A DNA stretch of 64,000 nucleotides, from contig CAMLFH010000007.1 of NCBI GenBank assembly GCA_946479285.1, positions 1-64,000 on the forward strand, written 5' to 3'. The notes below the pieces were generated by a model. It was not told the origin of the DNA, did no database searches, and saw only the letters and a list, made by a program, of their open reading frames with translations. Made by a program: the position numbers and the translations under genes. Origin of the DNA: an uncultured Flavobacteriales bacterium. GTDB lineage: Bacteria > Bacteroidota > Bacteroidia > Flavobacteriales > Crocinitomicaceae. This document shows, one piece after another, positions 62,535 through 64,000 of the stretch; the first letter of the stretch is position 1; each line of letters starts with the position of its first letter.

Positions 62535-63905
62535 ATGGGGAAATCCATCAAATTTCGTTTGACCGCAATGAGTTTCCTCCAATTTTTTGTTTGGGGAGCG
62601 TGGTTGATTACAATTTATAATTTTTGGTTTGATACCAAACATTGGGGCGGAGTAGAATTTGGAGCAATTTTCACTACTCTTGGTATTTCTTCTTTGATCA
62701 TGCCAACTATTACCGGCATTGTAGCAGATAAATGGATTAACGCCGAACGCTTATATGGAATTCTGCATATTGCCGGAGGTATCTTTTTATGCTCTCTTCA
62801 ATTTGTAGAAGACCCAAATACTTTTTTCTGGGTCATTTTAGGTGCGATGCTTTGTTATATGCCTACGATTTCTCTTTCCAATGCAGTTGGCTATACCGTT
62901 CTAAAAAATAACGGCTACGATGTCGTAAAGGTATTTCCACCGATTCGGGTTTGGGGAACAGTTGGTTTTATAGCAGCCATGTGGTTTGTGAATCTTACAG
63001 GAAATAAAGCATCCGTCAACCAGTTTATCATTTCCGGGGTCAGTGCTATTATTTTAGGATTGTATTCCTTTTCTCTTCCGAAATGTAAACCTACAAACAC
63101 ATCCAATTCTACCATATCACAAGCACTTGGACTCGATGCATTCAAGTTATTCGCGAATTATAAATTATTCCTGTTTTTTATGTTTTCACTCATGCTGGGA
63201 GCTGCTTTGCAGTTAACAAACATGTACGGAGACGGATATATCAGTGAATTTGGAAAATTCGGAACTTACCAGGATTCAGTGATTGTAAAGTATTCCACTA
63301 TCGTCATGTCCATTTCTCAAATTTCCGAGACCTTATTTATTCTAACTATCCCTTTCTTCTTAAAACGTTTCGGAATCAAAATGGTGATGCTGATGAGCAT
63401 GATAGCATGGGTTCTTCGCTTTGGTTTACTGGCTTATGGAAACCCGGTAGAAGGATTATGGATGATTATAGTTTCATGCATTGTTTATGGAATGGCTTTC
63501 GACTTTTTCAATGTTTCAGGTTCCCTGTATATTGAAACCACTACCCAATCAAAGATCAGATCTTCGGCTCAGGGATTGTTTATGATGATGACAAATGGTG
63601 TTGGAGCAATAATCGGAAGTTTGGTAAGCGCAAAGATTATTCAGCAATTCTTCACTTTAAAATTTGACTCGGTCCAAAAACTATCCGCTTATTTAGGCTT
63701 CGATCCGTCCAATGAAAAGTTCCGAAAAATCATAGAGCATAGCCCGGTGAATGCGGACGGTTCTTTTCTGAAACCTTACACCATGAACGACTGGCAACCG
63801 ATTTGGTTAACCTTTGCAGCATATTCTTTGGTCGTTGCTGTACTTTTCGCCCTTTTATTCAAGCACAAACACAATCCGGCGGAACTGTCAGAAATTTCAC
63901 ACTAA
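62535..63905 (+). CDS. Nucleoside permease-like MFS transporter
   Basis: 456 residues, twelve membrane helices. Opens LTAMSFLQFFVWGAWLITI, which with VFPPIRVWGTVGFIAAM is typical of the NupG-like nucleoside:H+ symporters. Other helices include FFMFSLMLGAALQLTN, MLMSMIAWVLRFGLLAYG and GLFMMMTNGVGAIIGSLVSA. Likely imports nucleosides across the inner membrane; the substrate is inferred from family. Confidence 0.85.
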   Translation: MGKSIKFRLTAMSFLQFFVWGAWLITIYNFWFDTKHWGGVEFGAIFTTLGISSLIMPTITGIVADKWINAERLYGILHIAGGIFLCSLQFVEDPNTFFWVILGAMLCYMPTISLSNAVGYTVLKNNGYDVVKVFPPIRVWGTVGFIAAMWFVNLTGNKASVNQFIISGVSAIILGLYSFSLPKCKPTNTSNSTISQALGLDAFKLFANYKLFLFFMFSLMLGAALQLTNMYGDGYISEFGKFGTYQDSVIVKYSTIVMSISQISETLFILTIPFFLKRFGIKMVMLMSMIAWVLRFGLLAYGNPVEGLWMIIVSCIVYGMAFDFFNVSGSLYIETTTQSKIRSSAQGLFMMMTNGVGAIIGSLVSAKIIQQFFTLKFDSVQKLSAYLGFDPSNEKFRKIIEHSPVNADGSFLKPYTMNDWQPIWLTFAAYSLVVAVLFALLFKHKHNPAELSEISH

Positions 63906-63954
63906 ATTGTTTTACTAAATATTTAATAGTAATTTAATGTTTCAATAACATTGA

Positions 63955-64000
63955 ATGAAAACTATACTCTCCCTTTTTGCACTTGTTTCAAGTGTTATTT
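63955..64000 (+). CDS. Start of a secreted protein (partial)
   Basis: Starts MKTILSLFALVSSVI and runs off the right edge. This looks like a signal peptide. Nothing more can be said. Confidence 0.5.
   Translation, partial: MKTILSLFALVSSVI

Noticed and set aside
1..64000. CRISPR array, IS transposase or rRNA
   Set aside because: No regularly spaced direct repeats, transposase motifs or rRNA-like sequence were seen.

Overview
The window looks like a chromosomal piece of a Bacteroidota bacterium of the order Flavobacteriales; a Fluviicola-like Crocinitomicaceae is my best guess (inference, not proven). Reasons: several T9SS type A C-terminal sorting domains, a GLPGLI-family protein, a TonB-receptor-like beta-barrel with a carboxypeptidase-regulatory-like N-terminus, many LytTR/LytS two-component pairs, DUF4230, DUF4197 and DUF3892 proteins, weak Shine-Dalgarno sites, and promoters of the Bacteroidota type (TTG, 18-20 nt, TAnnTTTG).

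Layout. 1-8313: one long minus-strand ribosomal operon (rpsL-rpsG-fusA-rpsJ-rplC-rplD-rplW-rplB-rpsS-rplV-rpsC-rplP-rpmC-rpsQ-rplN), with a near-perfect promoter before rpsL and a large stem-loop between rpsJ and rplC. tuf is not between fusA and rpsJ. 8386-12077: minus-strand T9SS cargo protein, a KAS III (FabH-like) enzyme, a lipoprotein and a small membrane protein. 12137-14838: remnant of a SpoIIE-type phosphatase, then uvrD/pcrA. 14893-19585 (minus): GLPGLI protein, outer-membrane barrel protein, and three tandem tail-less SSB paralogues. 19822-25656 (plus): two lipoproteins, GyrI-like protein, NAD(P)-binding protein, and a propeller-type histidine kinase with its LytTR regulator. 25749-36212 (mostly minus): topB, a decayed nuclease-like gene coupled to folA, folA, two DUF4230 proteins, M20 amidohydrolase, LuxE-like acyl-protein synthetase, orphan histidine kinase, rhodanese, DUF4197 and ferredoxin-NADP reductase. 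36522-41800: membrane glycosyltransferase, TrmH-type RNA methyltransferase, mutS.

41865-50985 is an accessory stretch: a small Cys-containing secreted protein, a TPR membrane protein beside an unrecognised protein (both carry a TINN motif), a divergent TPR-histidine kinase/LytTR pair, a second paralogous LytTR regulator, a DUF3892 protein, a TIGR04141/DUF6119 protein (possible defence gene), and a decayed mutS 3' fragment. 51063-54373: fatty acid desaturase, LytTR/LytS pair, and a LytTR pseudogene. 54408-55316: tRNA-Gly, tRNA-Leu and a GIY-YIG nuclease gene enclosed by a 136-bp direct repeat that contains the tRNA-Leu 3' end. This is the most unusual locus here. 55376-64000: T9SS cargo protein, fabD, pdhB, etfB-etfA, a bifunctional-nuclease-family protein, a nucleoside-permease-like transporter and the start of a secreted protein.

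Most of the window is housekeeping: translation, fatty acid supply (fabD, FabH-like, desaturase), electron transfer (etfAB, FNR), repair (uvrD, mutS, topB, SSBs). Scattered gene remnants and short palindromic repeats show continuing small-scale turnover.
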